From: Lepidostoma basale
Lineage: Eukaryota > Arthropoda > Insecta > Trichoptera > Lepidostomatidae
Direction: 5' to 3'
DNA length: 64,000 nucleotides
Assembly: GCA_022606425.2 (NCBI GenBank)
Contig: JAHDVF020000876.1
Coordinates: 1 to 64,000 of the forward strand
Part shown: piece by piece, positions 1 to 12,609 of the stretch
Numbering within the stretch: the stretch's first letter is position 1
Layout: the number at the start of each line of letters is the position of its first letter
Translations under genes and position numbers: made by a program
The notes under the pieces: generated by a model
Database searches by the model: none
Seen by the model: only the letters and a program-made list of their open reading frames with translations
What the model was told of the DNA's origin: nothing

Positions 1-2898
1 TGTGTGCTGCTGGAATTACTCAGTGGAATGGAAAATAAAGAAGAATTGCAGCATGCAGATGCACCAATATGGCTCATTATCAAAATAATTTCAATCCCAA
101 TACAAAAATATCCCCATTAGACCAGTGGTCTCTCACAACCAGGCAATTATTTTATCAAAACTTAATATCTAATCCCAAAGATATAGATTTTCGCCCTGCC
201 AGAACAATTTTACATTAAAACAACATTATTAAAATAGATTATACAAATTAACTAATTATTACACAACGAAACGTCATAACCTAAAATGACACGTAAGTAA
301 AACGAATAAATTGATTGTATATCATTAGAACTTTCTTATCGTTGCTGTGGTAATTTTAATATTTCCCTGACCAAAGTACGCGTATAAAGAACACCTTTAT
401 GTTTGAATTCATCAAATGTCATATAAATTGTATTTTAAATAACTAATTAAAATCATAATAATTAAATAACATTAATAAAATAGCGCAATACCATTCAAAA
501 TTCTGCCAGTTGTTACTCGCCCGCTACTCCAGGGTGCATCTTATCATCCGTTGTCCCTGCTATATGACCGATTCCATTCCGATCTCTGATTAATTAATAT
601 TGTTTCCTAGAAATAAAAAAAAATAATATTGGAATTGGCATAAGGCGGACATCGAAGAGGCGCATATGGCAAATTTTCAACTTCCATACAATTAATGAAT
701 TCCAAGTGTTCACTAAGCAGTATATTTAAAAAAATACTCGAGGCTCTTGATCGAGCATTGCAAGAGTTGCGTGGAAATGTGTTAATATTATATGTAGGAG
801 ATTTTAGAAACTTTACCTGAACGGCAAAAATAACTACCAAAAACTATGCTAATCAATGCAGTTATGATTGTGCTAAAGAAATAACAAAAATTTTACAAAA
901 GCATTCATTACAACCAGACTCCTTCATATAAATTGTCTATATTCTTATATATACAAAATAAACCAATTAATTCCAAATTTAAACCTGTACATATCAAAAT
1001 ATAAACATTGAACTTACGGAACTGATAATCGCCGTTTTCGTGAATAGCTCACCTCAAGGGCGCTTTGACAATGTTTTTAGTCATGAAAGGTGCATGTAAC
1101 AACAGCGAAATCACGATCGTAGAAACTTACTTTATTGTCTCTGATGTGAATTTCATGGACAACAAAATCAAGAATTTTGTTTCTCTAAACATATGAATGT
1201 TTTGTGCAAATGTGATATAATATTGTTTATTGATATACAGACAACCGTTGTTACCATTTTATGCGATAATTTGAAAAGGTGGGTTTTTAGGTGAGAATTA
1301 AAGTCTGTCGGCTTGTCAATGCATCTGAGGCGTGCAGGAAGCATATTTCAGTCAGCCCGAGCAACACAAAATTCAGATATATAGGTGGCACGTTTGGGAA
1401 TGTGCTTAATTATTGTCTATAAACTGTAAATTTAAAAACTTTACCTGAAATTAATAATGGAATTTTCATATATGAATGAAAACTACTAAAAGTAGCTTAT
1501 GTGTAATGTAAAAATGAGCCGGTTTTCATTCGCCACTCCAGGGTACATCTAATTCACTGATCATCCGTTGTTTGATTGATCTAATTCCATTTTAACGAAG
1601 TTATTTTAACGAAGTTATCATTAGAACTTTCTTACCGTTGCTGTGGTAATGTAACAATTTCCCTGACCAAAGTATGCGTATAAAGAAAACGGCAAAATAG
1701 AAGAAACTGAAAATATATTTATGTATTAGAAATATAAATATTAAACAACTTACGGAAGCAAGTTTCTTCATATTAAAGTAGAATTGCAACATGCAGATGC
1801 ACCAATATGGCTCATTAACAAAATAATTTCAATCCCAATACAAAAATATCCCCATTAGACAGTGGTCTCTCACACCAGGCTCTGAATTATTTTATCAAAA
1901 CTTAATATCTTATCCCAAAGATATAGATTTTCGCCCCGCCAGAATTATTTTACATTAAAATAACATTATTAAAATAGATTATACCAATTAAATAACTAAT
2001 AATTACACTACGAAACGTCATAACCTAAAATGACACGTAAGTAAAACGAATAAATTGATATTGTATATCATTAGAACTTTCTTACCGTTGCTGTGGTAAT
2101 GTAACAATTTCCGAAATATAACTTTGAAATATTTAATGCGGAAATATAATATGTATTCATTTCAACGGCAAAATAGAATAACTTGAAGATATATATGAAT
2201 TAGAAATATAAGTATACCTACAAAATATTACGACGTAAATTACGTTTTGACATGAGACCACGTGACCAATCGAACGGCTAGAATTCTAGAAAACGAATAT
2301 CATTAAGTAATCACCGTCGAACGTAAGAGAAACGAATAAGTTTCAGCCACACGAAAAAATAAGATTTCGTGCATAACCTCAAAATGAAATGTAAAAATTA
2401 TACTCGCCAAAATTTGGAAGCATAATTACCTGTCTACATTAATGTACATTAAAATATGGCCAATAAAATAGACTGTACCAATTAAACAACCAATTATTTT
2501 AGTACGTAATAAGTAAAACGTATTAAGTATTATACATCGCAATATATTGGACTGTCAGAAAGCAAAACACATTGTTGCCAGTACACAAAATTACATGGAG
2601 ACTGAATTCTCTCCAGACCATGTCAAACGAATATAGACTCAAAAGATTGATACTCAGGTGATACGAACATTAAGGTCTATATTCGTTTGCAATACGAAAA
2701 TTTTCAATTAATTGATTAATTTATAAAGTTAATTAGAGCTCGATTAATAACAAAAATATGCCTATGACGACCGCTGAATTCCACTTAGTCCATTCTCCAA
2801 ATTTCAAAAGGATCAGCTCAGGAATCACCGAGAAAGTAGGAGACACACAGATGGGACATTGAGTTTTATTTATATGTAGATGTAGATGTAGATGTAGA
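1..2898. repeat. Left arm of a large inverted repeat
   Basis: This arm is the near-identical reverse complement of 8299-10641. The outer end (1-100) matches 10540-10641 and the inner end, a GTAGAT microsatellite at about 2876-2898, matches the TCTACA microsatellite at 8301-8342. Roughly 275-955 is extra relative to the right arm, and the right arm carries about 115 bp (9605-9720) missing here. Only scattered substitutions separate the arms over long stretches. The repeat probably continues left of the window. The arm contains decayed LINE-B and LINE-C remnants (about 480-620 and 1030-1430) and no convincing host gene. It could be a real inverted duplication or an assembly join. Confidence 0.85.
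1030..1430 (-). mobile_element. LINE-C 3' end (CR1/L2-like), degenerate
   Basis: Read on the minus strand this carries a reverse-transcriptase C-terminal tail of the form LPARLRCIDNP...LKTH, followed by the lineage 3' hairpin (minus-strand CGCCCTTGAGGTGA...TCACGAAAACGGCG at about 1033-1072). It is the inverted partner of the copy at 9915-10305. No open coding sequence remains. Confidence 0.6.
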
Positions 2899-3485
2899 TT
2901 ACTACCTATTATCGGATTTAATAAGGGGGTGATTAACCGACCCCAACTTGGGAAACCACGGGCAATTTTGGCTAATGGGGAAGAGACGACTGCCGGAGAT
3001 GGAGACTTCCGCTAACGACCTGATGATTATTAGCGCTCTTCACATTCTTGCACGAATTATTGGGTCCAATCAAGAAGGTGCGGGGAGAAAACACGGACGT
3101 TTTGAAAATAGTTCCCCGATATATTGAAACAAATTGGAGTCATGTCGGTCGGTAATTTATCTATGTATCTAGTATTTAATATCAATAAAAATGTTACACT
3201 ACATTCTATAGGAATGACATGTTTCGTCTTGCTAAGGCATTATCATTTGATACGTTATCATTATTACCTATGCAATATTCAATAGGAATTTCAAATTTCA
3301 ATATGCAAGGAAGGTGTATCTACGTGTGGTGTTACTATAACTGTAACACCCGGCGCTTCTGGAAACGACACAAAATCGGTGAAACCTTCCACCACAATGA
3401 CAAGAAAACAGGAGAGATAAGGCCATTTTCAGCTCCGCTTCCATGTCTGTTGATCCTGGGCAACACGCATTCATGTCGTACCGGC
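2899..3485. other. Intergenic, nothing recognised
   Basis: This stretch sits inside the spacer of the large inverted repeat. An open frame at 3219-3653 (+) overlaps the antisense side of the LINE-B remnant and has no recognisable domain. I see no gene here. Confidence 0.4.
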
Positions 3486-3985
3486 GGTCTCTTTAATGTC
3501 GTCCCTACATTGAAGTCGGGGACGTCCTGGGTTTCTGGCTACAATTCTAGGACACCAGAAAAAGAGGCATTTTGTCCATCTATTGTCAGCGCCGTAAGCA
3601 ACATGGCCTGCTCAGTGCCATTTGAGCGCTGCCACTCTTCCGATGATGCCTGACACGTTCTGGTTCTAATAGTGGGGTTTCTCACCCTGGCCGCTATACT
3701 GATTCCCAACGTTCCTCTTTCCATCGCTTTTTCTACAATTCGCAATTTATTTGCGCTTTTCTGAGACAATGTTTTAGTTTCAAACCCATAACATAACACC
3801 GGTAGAACGCAGCAGTCAAGTACCATCTAATAGACATTAATAATACTGTGGACTGTAACTTGTTCAGACCGGTAGGCGGCTTCTGCTGGTCCATCCACCT
3901 ATCAGCAAGTCTAGAAGCGCACTCCATGAAGGGGCGGTACTGGACTATTCCGAGAAGCACGCTCAATTTCCTCGGCTCCATGTGC
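3486..3985 (-). mobile_element. LINE-B reverse-transcriptase C-terminus, degenerate
   Basis: Minus-strand translation gives VLDCCVLPVLCYGFET (stop at 3539), then a motif like MERGTLGISIAARVRN, the usual post-RT segment of RTE-type LINEs (..YG.ET..., ..RS.LG.SL.DR.RN..). A second frame over 3733-3981 continues upstream, and a third frame reads ALKWHxAGHVAxGADNRW, so frameshifts and stops break the gene. It is a dead 5'-truncated insertion with no host function implied. Confidence 0.75.
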
Positions 3986-4539
3986 TAATTGCAGTGTGAA
4001 TTGAAAGTTTGGAATCGAGTTTAATGGACTGACCGCGGGCAGAGAAGTCGGCCATACTTCACGGGCCAGAAATATTCCGAGCATATAATAAGTTCTTTGC
4101 CAATTTTTTTGCTTTTAAAATACAGAACATCTGTTATCAATTCTCGCCACTACTCTCCGAAATAGCATTCGGGACAAAAATAGCGCATTTATTTCTGGTC
4201 AGTCCGTATAATTAGACCTGTGTGTGGCGACTTTTAATTTTGAATCTCGAATTATTTCATGTTTACGCGCGCACGGGCGGATGACATTTTTGTTTTGCCA
4301 GCGGCAGCACTGGTTGTAAATCTCCGATAAAAGATGGACACGGCCATCCGAGCGGGAAGATTACCGCATAGCGGCTGCCTCAAAGAAAACTCTCAATTAT
4401 TCTTAACACATCCGTATCTTTGGTCGGAAACCCCAGCAACGCGATTAAAGCACATGTCTCCAATGTAAGGCAGATGGTGAACAAAGGATTAATGAAAAGC
4501 AGATGATTGCATCTTGCAAGTAAAATTAAAAAGGATCAC

Positions 4540-4700
4540 TTAGGACATATTGGTTATAAAGTTGTATACAAGCAGTGTGAATGAAAAAATAAGCCGGGAA
4601 AACTTGACATAACCAAATTAATCAATTACTAATAGGCAACCACATTCGAAGTTGAAATAATCGACGAGCGTGCGTGTAGTGTATAGAGGAAGATATTTTA
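4540..4700 (+). mobile_element. LINE-A 3' fragment, heavily decayed
   Basis: The stretch retains the order GTATACAAGCAGTGTGAATG, then a GACATAACCAAATTAATCAA-like segment and CGACGAGCGTGC. This matches the C-terminal coding and 3' region of better LINE-A copies at 41105-41480 and 33548-33965. No frame survives. Confidence 0.6.
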
Positions 4701-5084
4701 ATAATATTTACAACGAAATACAAGAATAAAAGAGTTTTTATTAAAATTTAGACTCATTAACTGAGTTTGCGGTAAGTTATTATACAAATGTATTTCTAAT
4801 AATAACTATTTGTAAACTATAATTTTACGAAAATACTCAGATGAAAGAAAAGTGAAAGTTGCCAAAGAAAAGTTATAAAAAAGTGTACGCAGTTGATGAC
4901 GGAAGTTTATACATTACTTTTGGTGACCTGATGGTGTTATTTGCACGTTCATAGATTGTACAAAGAGTTCAAAAGATAGTTTTTATTGAGTGGATCGATT
5001 AAAAAAATAGTTAGCCATTTATCGAAAAAATATTTATTAATTTAATAATTACGTACGTAACGTTGGACACGCGGGAATAATGAA

Positions 5085-5265
5085 TGAAGAATGGTACAGA
5101 AAACGATGTAAAACTATTGTAGAAATAGAGGAAGACAGGGAAAAACGTGGCATGATCAAATCAATCAAATATTAAATGTATCAATGTTGAAGAAGCGAGA
5201 GAAGTATGTTGGGAAATAACAGTGTGGTGGTCTAATCTTTAGACGACTAATGGGTAGTAATGGTT
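5085..5265 (+). mobile_element. LINE-A 3' fragment, heavily decayed
   Basis: This contains AGAAATAGAGGAAGAC...AAACGTGGCATGATCAAATC and GTTGAAGAAGCGAGAGAAG, the order found in intact LINE-A 3' ends (RGRPRKTWHDQI ... VEEARE). It lacks the terminal GTTA tail. Confidence 0.6.
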
Positions 5266-5659
5266 GTTTTTTAAATTTTATTATCATACAAAACCCAGCC
5301 TCTTGGAAACGACTGCTACAGGGCCCGCGCTGGCTTAACCCGCACTGACTATAACTGCTGCTTCTTCACCACCTCTACGAGTATATGGTTTAACCATGTA
5401 TTATCGAGATATGTTCAGAATCTCAAAACAAACGGATAATTTTAACGTGCAAATGTCCTATTTATGAATGTTAATGACACGTTCGTAAAAGTATATATAG
5501 GTATTCTACACAGAATGATTTTAAAGAAATCAAGAGAAATTAATTATCTTAAATTGATTTCTTGGCGCTGGCAAGGACATAAACAAGCTGTTAAGTCAAT
5601 TAATTTAATATGATATCAAAGAAAACTTACGTTTTCTAAGAACCTTATTATATTTCATA

Positions 5660-5890
5660 GACGACACTCGTGTCAAAATGACAAGAAATATGACTGCCAC
5701 ACCGATGGTCCCTGGTTCGATTACCGGCGATATCAGTGTGATTGTCACATTGTATTTTTGATTTGGTGTAGAATTCACGTGACAATAAAATGGCGATAGA
5801 TTAGCTACCTATCACATGTCATGAGAATCAATAGTTAAAAAGTTGTATAAAATTGTTGGGTTGAAATAACCTACTGTATGGAAATGTGGA
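5660..5890 (+). mobile_element. tRNA-related SINE copy
   Basis: It has a B-box-like GGTTCGATTACC near 5713 and the body shared with the copy at 63440-63607, including GGCGATAGATTAGCTACCTA. The 3' part, TTGGGTTGAAATAACCT, corresponds to the 3' end of the minus-strand copy at 33724-33858. The A box is diverged here. It is non-coding and non-autonomous. Confidence 0.65.
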
Positions 5891-5904
5891 AAACAACGGG
5901 AAAA

Positions 5905-5990
5905 GGGCCTAAGCGCCCTTGAGGTGAGCTATTCACGAAAACGGCGCTATACAAATTAGCCTAATTATTATTATTATTATTATTACTATA
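5905..5990 (+). mobile_element. LINE-C 3' terminus with ATT tail
   Basis: The sequence AGCGCCCTTGAGGTGA...TCACGAAAACGGCGCT can fold as a two-step hairpin (AGCGCC/GGCGCT and GTGA/TCAC). It is followed by ACAAATTAGCCTA and a run of ATT repeats. The same end recurs at 10259, 12009, 37452 and 44655. Confidence 0.7.
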
Positions 5991-8298
5991 TATTATAAAA
6001 ACCTCCAAAGATGTTAATAAACTTTGCTGCAAACCAATCCCTATAATTGTAACAAAAAAAAAATAGAAGTGATGTGTTTAGCTTTGCTAGAGCATTATCA
6101 AATGTCACAAGGCAAAAACCTAAATCCTCATAAAATAGAATTAAACTTCGAAGAAACGTATGTTATCTCTAATATTAATACGTACATCATTTCAGGCTAA
6201 CAATAGATAAAATACTTATTCGTTTGTATTTCCCTGATTTTTAAATTACTGTATTTTTCAATCACTATACCATAGATTGCCAAAGAAGCCATCAGAACAT
6301 TTCAGGAGAGCGGTGGTTTCTCCTGCGCAACGGAGGCATTGAATAAATACATATTGAAAATTAGAAGCATAACTTTAAAACACGTTTGTTAAATATGTTT
6401 TATTTATTTACAAAGCAAGCATACAAAACGTAAATTGTAGCCGATCAGTGATCAAATCTTTCCACAGTTCATAACGAGAAATTATTGGCAGACGGGCGCT
6501 TTTTCTATTGTCTGAAAGTATCGGCATAAATATGCGTTTTACTTGTTTACATAAAATTGTCTATGATGTAAAACATCAGCATAAATATATATTATAAAAT
6601 AATGTAAAACCATATCTCTGTGTTTTCTTTATTTTGAAGGAGTGGCACCTATGCTAATTAGTCTGGAGACCAATTTAGGTACTATAGCATAACTTAACCT
6701 TCCCTTACCGACGCTGTGTAGCTACTCCACATACAAATAAATTATTTTATTATTACACGATAAATGCTTTTGGGCACAGGATAAGTACAATATTTCATCG
6801 AAAATCATAGATACTCACACTTTCAAACATGTGACTAAATCTTAACGAAATTCCAAGAGCGAGAAAGACAATTTTTTGACGAGTTTTATTATTTGAAAAG
6901 CGAAGCGCCACACAACTATTTTCATCGCCCTCTCGCTACTATAATATTCGGAGCGTGGGAAAGACATAAATACTCAAATGTGTTATTTATTTAAAGGAGT
7001 AGACCGAATGTTTCCGTCAAAAAATGGTTTAGACGCTCTTGGGCATTCTCCCTAAGCGGTATTCTCACTCGATAGTTTTTCAAGTTGAGTGCTAGCTGGG
7101 GATTTTTCATGGGTTTTAAACAACAAAATTATGAATTATATCACTTTTTTCTTCAATTTGTTGTAAATTGAAACAAAATCATCTGATTTCAAATTCTCAT
7201 TTTGAAGTGTGCACTGATTACCCGTCAGTCGGTCCGTCCACTAACTTTGTTTAGCTCAGTAGGGAAAGGTTAGTTTTCAACAGGGTATGTTTTAACACCA
7301 ATGTATTCAATCAGGTAGAGTGTGTCCTGTCATCAATGCTGGTAATGGTAGAAGTGCTATCTCTCGCGAAAGTGTACAGTGTCTTCCGTTTCCAGCAAAA
7401 TGGCGGCAGTGACGTGTGTGGAGCGCCAACTCCCGTTGCCAACTGCGCTATTCAAAATACATCTGACAACTGACTTTAATATCCTCCCATTAAAATGGCG
7501 TAAAAAAACTATTTGATAGTGTCGCTGTCGTGTTCCGGGTCTACAGCTGCGGAGTCGCTTCTCATTAGATCTGTATTTTGGAAATATGAGAATTAACACA
7601 TGCGTCAAGTACCTACCTACTTTATTACAAAATAATTTTACCGATATAAAGCAAATAATTTGATGTATTATACAAATGTCGCTTTGTTTATAATGCTTTC
7701 TCTATTATTATTCATGTCCTCAATTATAAATTATATTTACAGAAAAACAATTATATTGGGCTCAATAGAAGACTAGGTAGGTAACTCTAAGTTTTGCGGT
7801 TTATAGCTATTTCATAATAATAATAATAAAATAAGCGAAATTTTAAAACTCCGTTTTTGTGATGTAATCGTCTCAAGGGCTCATTACGACGCGATTAAAT
7901 CTAAATATGAACGTTGCATCTGATATTCGCGATCGGTTAGAAAGTACACTAAAACAAAATGTACAAGTTGGGTTTTAATTCGGGTATGAAATATGAGTTT
8001 TCAGTTTTGATCTGAAATCTGCCGGATCATTTATGCATCTAAGACATGAAAGGAGATTGTAGATCGTTCCAAGCTGATGGGCCAAAATGAAATCATTTCT
8101 TTACATCAACGGACTGAATGGCCTTTCCAATCCTATAAATGGATAAGCGCAATGATAATAATGTTAAGGAGAAGCAGGTGTCCCAGAATTAGAAGAAATA
8201 ATTGTTTATTATGTTTTATTCCAAATCCGTGGACACATATCCCAATAATTCCTAATGAAGATCAAAAGCAATCAGTGTGAACATTCTTATGAAATAAT
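5991..8298. other. Spacer of the inverted repeat, no gene recognised
   Basis: About 2.3 kb of AT-rich sequence. Open frames at 7357-7608 (-) and 8077-8280 (+) have no recognisable domain and no supporting splice pattern. The segment 7340-7610 is GC-richer than its surroundings and could be old exon or element sequence; I cannot assign it. Confidence 0.4.
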
Positions 8299-8300
8299 AA

Positions 8301-8342
8301 TCTACATCTACATCTACATCTACATCTACATCTACATCTACA
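8301..8342 (+). repeat. TCTACA microsatellite
   Basis: Tandem hexamers of TCTACA mark the inner boundary of the right arm. The mirrored GTAGAT array at about 2876-2898 is shorter. Hexamer arrays of this kind often mark the 3' ends of retroposed elements. Confidence 0.8.
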
Positions 8343-9914
8343 TATAAATAAAACTCAATGTCCCATCTGTGTGTCTCCTACTTTCTCGGTGATTCCTGAG
8401 CTGATCCTTTTGAAATTTGGAGAATGGACTAAGTGGAATTCAGCGGTCGTCATAGGCATATTTTTGTTATTAATCGAGCTCTAATTAACTTTATAAATTA
8501 ATCAATTAATTGAAAATTTTCGTACTGCAAACGAATATAGACCTTAATGTTCGTATCACCTGAGTATCAATCTTTTGAGTCTATATTCGTTTGACATGGT
8601 CTGGAGAGAATTCAGTCTCCATGTAATTTTGTGTACTGGCAACAATGTGTTTTGCTTTCTGACAGTCCAATATATTGCGATGTATAATACTTAATACGTT
8701 TTACTTATTACGTACTAAAATAATTGGTTGTTTAATTGGTACAGTCTATTTTATTGGCCATATTTTAATGTACATTAATGTAGACAGGTAATTATGCTTC
8801 CAAATTTTGGCGAGTATAATTTTTACACGTCATTTTGAGGTTATGCACGAAATCTTATTTTTTCGTGTGGCTGAAACTTATTCGTTTCTCTTACGTTCGA
8901 CGGTGATTACTTAATGATATTCGTTTTCTAGAATTCTAGCCGTTCGATTGGTCACGTGGTCTCCTGTCAAAACGTAATTTACGTCGTAATATTTTGTAGG
9001 TATACTTATATTTCTAATTCATATATATCTTCAAGTTATTCTATTTTGCCGTTGAAATTAATACATATTATATTTCCGCATTAAATATTTCAAAGTTATA
9101 TTTCGGAAATTGTTACATTACCACAGCAACGGTAAGAAAGTTCTAATGATATACAATATCAATTTATTCGTTTTACTTACGTGTCATTTTAGGTTATGAC
9201 GTTTCGTAGTGTAATAATTAGTTATTTAATTGGTATAATCTATTTTAATAATGTTATTTTAATGTAAAATAATTCTGGCAGGGCGAAAATCTATATCTTT
9301 GGGATAAGATATTAAGTTTTGATAAAATAATTCAGAGCCTGGTGTGAGAGACCACTGTCTAATGGGGATATTTTTGTATTGGGATTGAAATTATTTTGTT
9401 AATGAGCCATATTGGTGCATCTGCATGTTGCAATTCTACTTTAATATGAAGAAACTTGCTTCCGTAAGTTGTTTAATATTTATATTTCTAATTCATAAAT
9501 ATATTTTCAGTTTCTTCTATTTTGCCGTTTTCTTTATACGCATACTTTGGTCAGGGAAATTGTTACATTACCACAGCAACGGTAAGAAAGTTCTAATGAT
9601 ATACAATATGAATTACAATATGAATGAATGACACAATTCTTATGACTTTTTCCGTTTATTTCTAGGAAAATAAAGTAACGGATCAGAGATGGGACGAAAA
9701 TTACCGATGCAGCGTGCAAAATAACTTCGTTAAAATGGAATTAGATCAATCAAACAACGGATGATCAGTGAATTAGATGTACCCTGGAGTGGCGAATGAA
9801 AACCGGCTCATTTTTACATTACACATAAGCTACTTTTAGTAGTTTTCATTCATATATGAAAATTCCATTATTAATTTCAGGTAAAGTTTTTAAATTTACA
9901 GTTTATAGACAATA

Positions 9915-10305
9915 ATTAAGCACATTCCCAAACGTGCCACCTATATATCTGAATTTTGTGTTGCTCGGGCTGCCTGAAATATGCTTCCTGCACGCCTCAG
10001 ATGCATTGACAATCCGACAGACTTTAATTCTCACCTAAAAACCCACCTTCTCAAATTATCGCATAAAATGGTAACAACGGTTGTCTGTATATCAATAAAC
10101 AATATTATATCACATTTGCACAAAACATTCATATGTTTAGAGAAACAAAATTCTTGATTTTGTTGTCCATGAAATTCACATCAGAGCCAATAAAGTAAGT
10201 TTCTACGATCGTGATTTCGCTGTTGTTACATGCACCTTTCATGACTAAAAACATTGTCAAAGCGCCCTTGAGGTGAGCTATTCACGAAAACGGCGATTAT
10301 CAGTT
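9915..10305 (+). mobile_element. LINE-C reverse-transcriptase C-terminus and 3' end
   Basis: Translation gives ATYISEFCVARAA, a stop where Trp is expected, then NMLPARLRCIDNPTDFNSH and LKTHL, the typical last segment of CR1/L2-type LINE proteins. The 3' hairpin follows at 10259-10300. The copy at 11640-12056 carries the same in-frame TGA, so the stop predates their duplication. Confidence 0.7.
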
Positions 10306-11094
10306 CCGTAAGTTCAATGTTTATATTTTGGTATGTACAGGTTTAAATTTTGAATTAATTGGTTTAATTTGTTCGTTGTGTAATAATTAGTTAATTGGTA
10401 TAATCTATTTTAATAATGTTGTTTTAATGTAAAATTGTTCTGGCAGGGCGAAAATCTATATCTTTGGGATTAGATATTAAGTTTTGATAAAATAATTGCC
10501 TGGTTGTGAGAGACCACTGGTCTAATGGGGATATTTTTGTATTGGGATTGAAATTATTTTGATAATGAGCCATATTGGTGCATCTGCATGTTGCAATTCT
10601 TCTTTATTTTCCATTCCACTGAGTAATTCCAGCAGCACACATACCCAAATACACTATGAGTTACTTCAGCTGTTTTAGTTTTTCTCTGAAAACAAATGCT
10701 GTGATAGGTAAACATATCCTTATATGCAGCATTAGCTGCCTCAGTTAGAAGAGTCCAGTAATATTCCATTTTTGACCATTAAATTCTACATTATGCTGAG
10801 ATTTAAAATATTCAAAGATAATGAAATTGATTTCAGGTTATTTCATTTGCTTGAGGATGGGGAAGACAACGCAGAAGATAATGGATTGCGCATGTGCAGA
10901 GGATGGGGAAAACAACGCAGAAGATACTGGAGTTCGCATGTCCAGAGGATGGATCCCACACTTCGATATATGCGTATCACAAGACAATGTTGTTATCTTT
11001 ATGAACTAATTTGGAATGGTATGTACAGGTTTAAATTGGATTAATTGGTTTAATTCGTTACATAAGAATATAGACAATTTATGTTTACTACTCC

Positions 11095-12056
11095 ATGATA
11101 CATTCTCATCTGTCTTACCTTTCCTGTATTTGGGGCTTTATTACAAAGAAGAAAGCTAATGAGATTCAGGTGATCCAAAATCGGGCTGTTAGAAATATTT
11201 TCCGTCTACCGTGGTACACTCATGTAAGGGCCCTATATTCTCAGACGAAAATAATTCCATTTCAAATCCATCCAAAATTAGAGATCACTAAAACTATAAT
11301 ACAAATAATAAAGTCATCAACGCGCTCTAATACTCGACCAATATTCAATACGGACGTACACCAACATGATACGCGCTCACAGAATAAGAAGCATTGCGTT
11401 CAACTAGATTCGGTGTAAAATCCTTACAATTTATAGCCTCTACAGAATTTAATAAACTCCCTAATGATTTAATAATGATGTCGAACCAAAAACTTCAATC
11501 TGATCAACTTAAAAGTAATTTTTACATTACATTTTTACATTTTTACATTACACATAAGCTACTTTTAGTAGTTTTCATTCATATATGAAAATTCCATTAT
11601 TAATTTCAGGTAAGGTTTTTAAATTTACAGTTTATAGACAATAATTAAGCACATTCCCAAACGTGCCACCTATATATCTGAATTTTGTGTTGCTCGGGCT
11701 TTCACAGTAGTAGGTTCGTCCGCCTGAAATATGCTTCCTGCACGCCTCAGATGCATTGACAATCCGACAGACTTTAAATATCACCTAAAAACCCACCTTT
11801 TCAAATTATCGCATAAAATGTTAACAACGGTTGTCTGTATATCAATAAACAATATTATATCACATTTGCACAAAACATTCATATGTTTAGAGAAACAAAA
11901 TTCTTGATTTTGTTGTCCATGAAATTCACATCAGAGCCAATAAATTAAGTTTCTACTATCGTGATTTCGCTGTTGTCACATGCACCTTTCATGACTAAAA
12001 ACAATGTCAAAGCGCCCTTGAGGTGAGCTATTCACGAAAACGGCGATTATACAAAT
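11095..12056 (+). pseudogene. CR1-like LINE RT C-terminal region and LINE-C 3' end
   Basis: The frame at 11095-11418 reads HSHLSYLSCIWGF...IQVIQNRAVRNIFRLPW, the region after the palm of CR1/jockey-group reverse transcriptases. A shifted frame (11394-11588) continues with TRFGVKSLQFIASTEFNKLP. From about 11520 the sequence is a direct repeat of 9810-10305, including LPARLRCIDNP and the 3' hairpin at 12009-12050. It is interrupted at its 3' tail by the 12057-12881 insertions, which are flanked by ACAAATTA on both sides. Confidence 0.75.
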
Positions 12057-12240
12057 TAAACAAACAAACAAACCATCACGCCGTTTCCCCACAGGGGTAG
12101 GCAGAGAGAATGGACCATAACACTACTCTATCCTGGCAAACCTCTCTAGCTTCCTCCACATTCATACAACGAGTCATACACGCATGTCGATTCCTCCGAC
12201 TTCTAACATGACCAACCTTTAAAATCTGATTAGTTTAATT
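12057..12240 (-). mobile_element. LINE-A 3' end inserted in the LINE-C tail
   Basis: On the plus strand it starts with AAACAAACAAACAAACC and continues ATCACGCCGTTTCCCCAC..., the reverse complement of a LINE-A 3' end with a GTTT tail. It stops at the AACCTTTAAAATCTGATT point and runs into a short palindrome (12223-12272). Confidence 0.8.
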
Positions 12241-12609
12241 AATTTGACAAATTAATCAAATTAATCAGATTAAAAGGTTTTATTAGTTTTATCGTTTTTG
12301 TAAAGAATTTTGACAGGTGTAGAAATAAATTTTTCATTTGTTCCAATGACAATTTGAATCATTTCTTCAATATTATTTTCAAGTTCTTGCTGGTTAAGTG
12401 CCTTACTACAGATAATTTAAAAAATGGTGGATACGTGTAACATAAATTAAATAAACACAAATGTCCGGATCGTCCAAGTCAACATGTGCAACATCGAAAA
12501 AAACATTATGTGTTATTACATTATGTGCTAAATTAAAAAACAGTGGATACGTGGAACATATTATAAATTAAATAGACAATATGTGCACCGTCTAAAAAGA
12601 ACATTTTGT

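Larger units (their letters stand above)
8299..10641. repeat. Right arm of the large inverted repeat
   Basis: This is the reverse-complement partner of 1-2898. It starts with about seven TCTACA repeats and then a segment that mirrors 2700-2870 almost base for base. An open frame at 9425-9631 (+) is mirrored by one at 1601-1792 (-), giving near-identical unrecognised peptides rich in Phe and Ile. I read these as chance frames in the repeat, not as a gene. Confidence 0.85.

Noticed and set aside
1601..1792. Gene encoding a Phe/Ile-rich peptide, mirrored at 9425-9631
   Set aside because: Both are inside the inverted repeat, without domain or splice support; the identity merely follows from the repeat.
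8301..8342. CRISPR-like array
   Set aside because: Simple 6-bp tandem repeat without spacers, in a eukaryotic genome.
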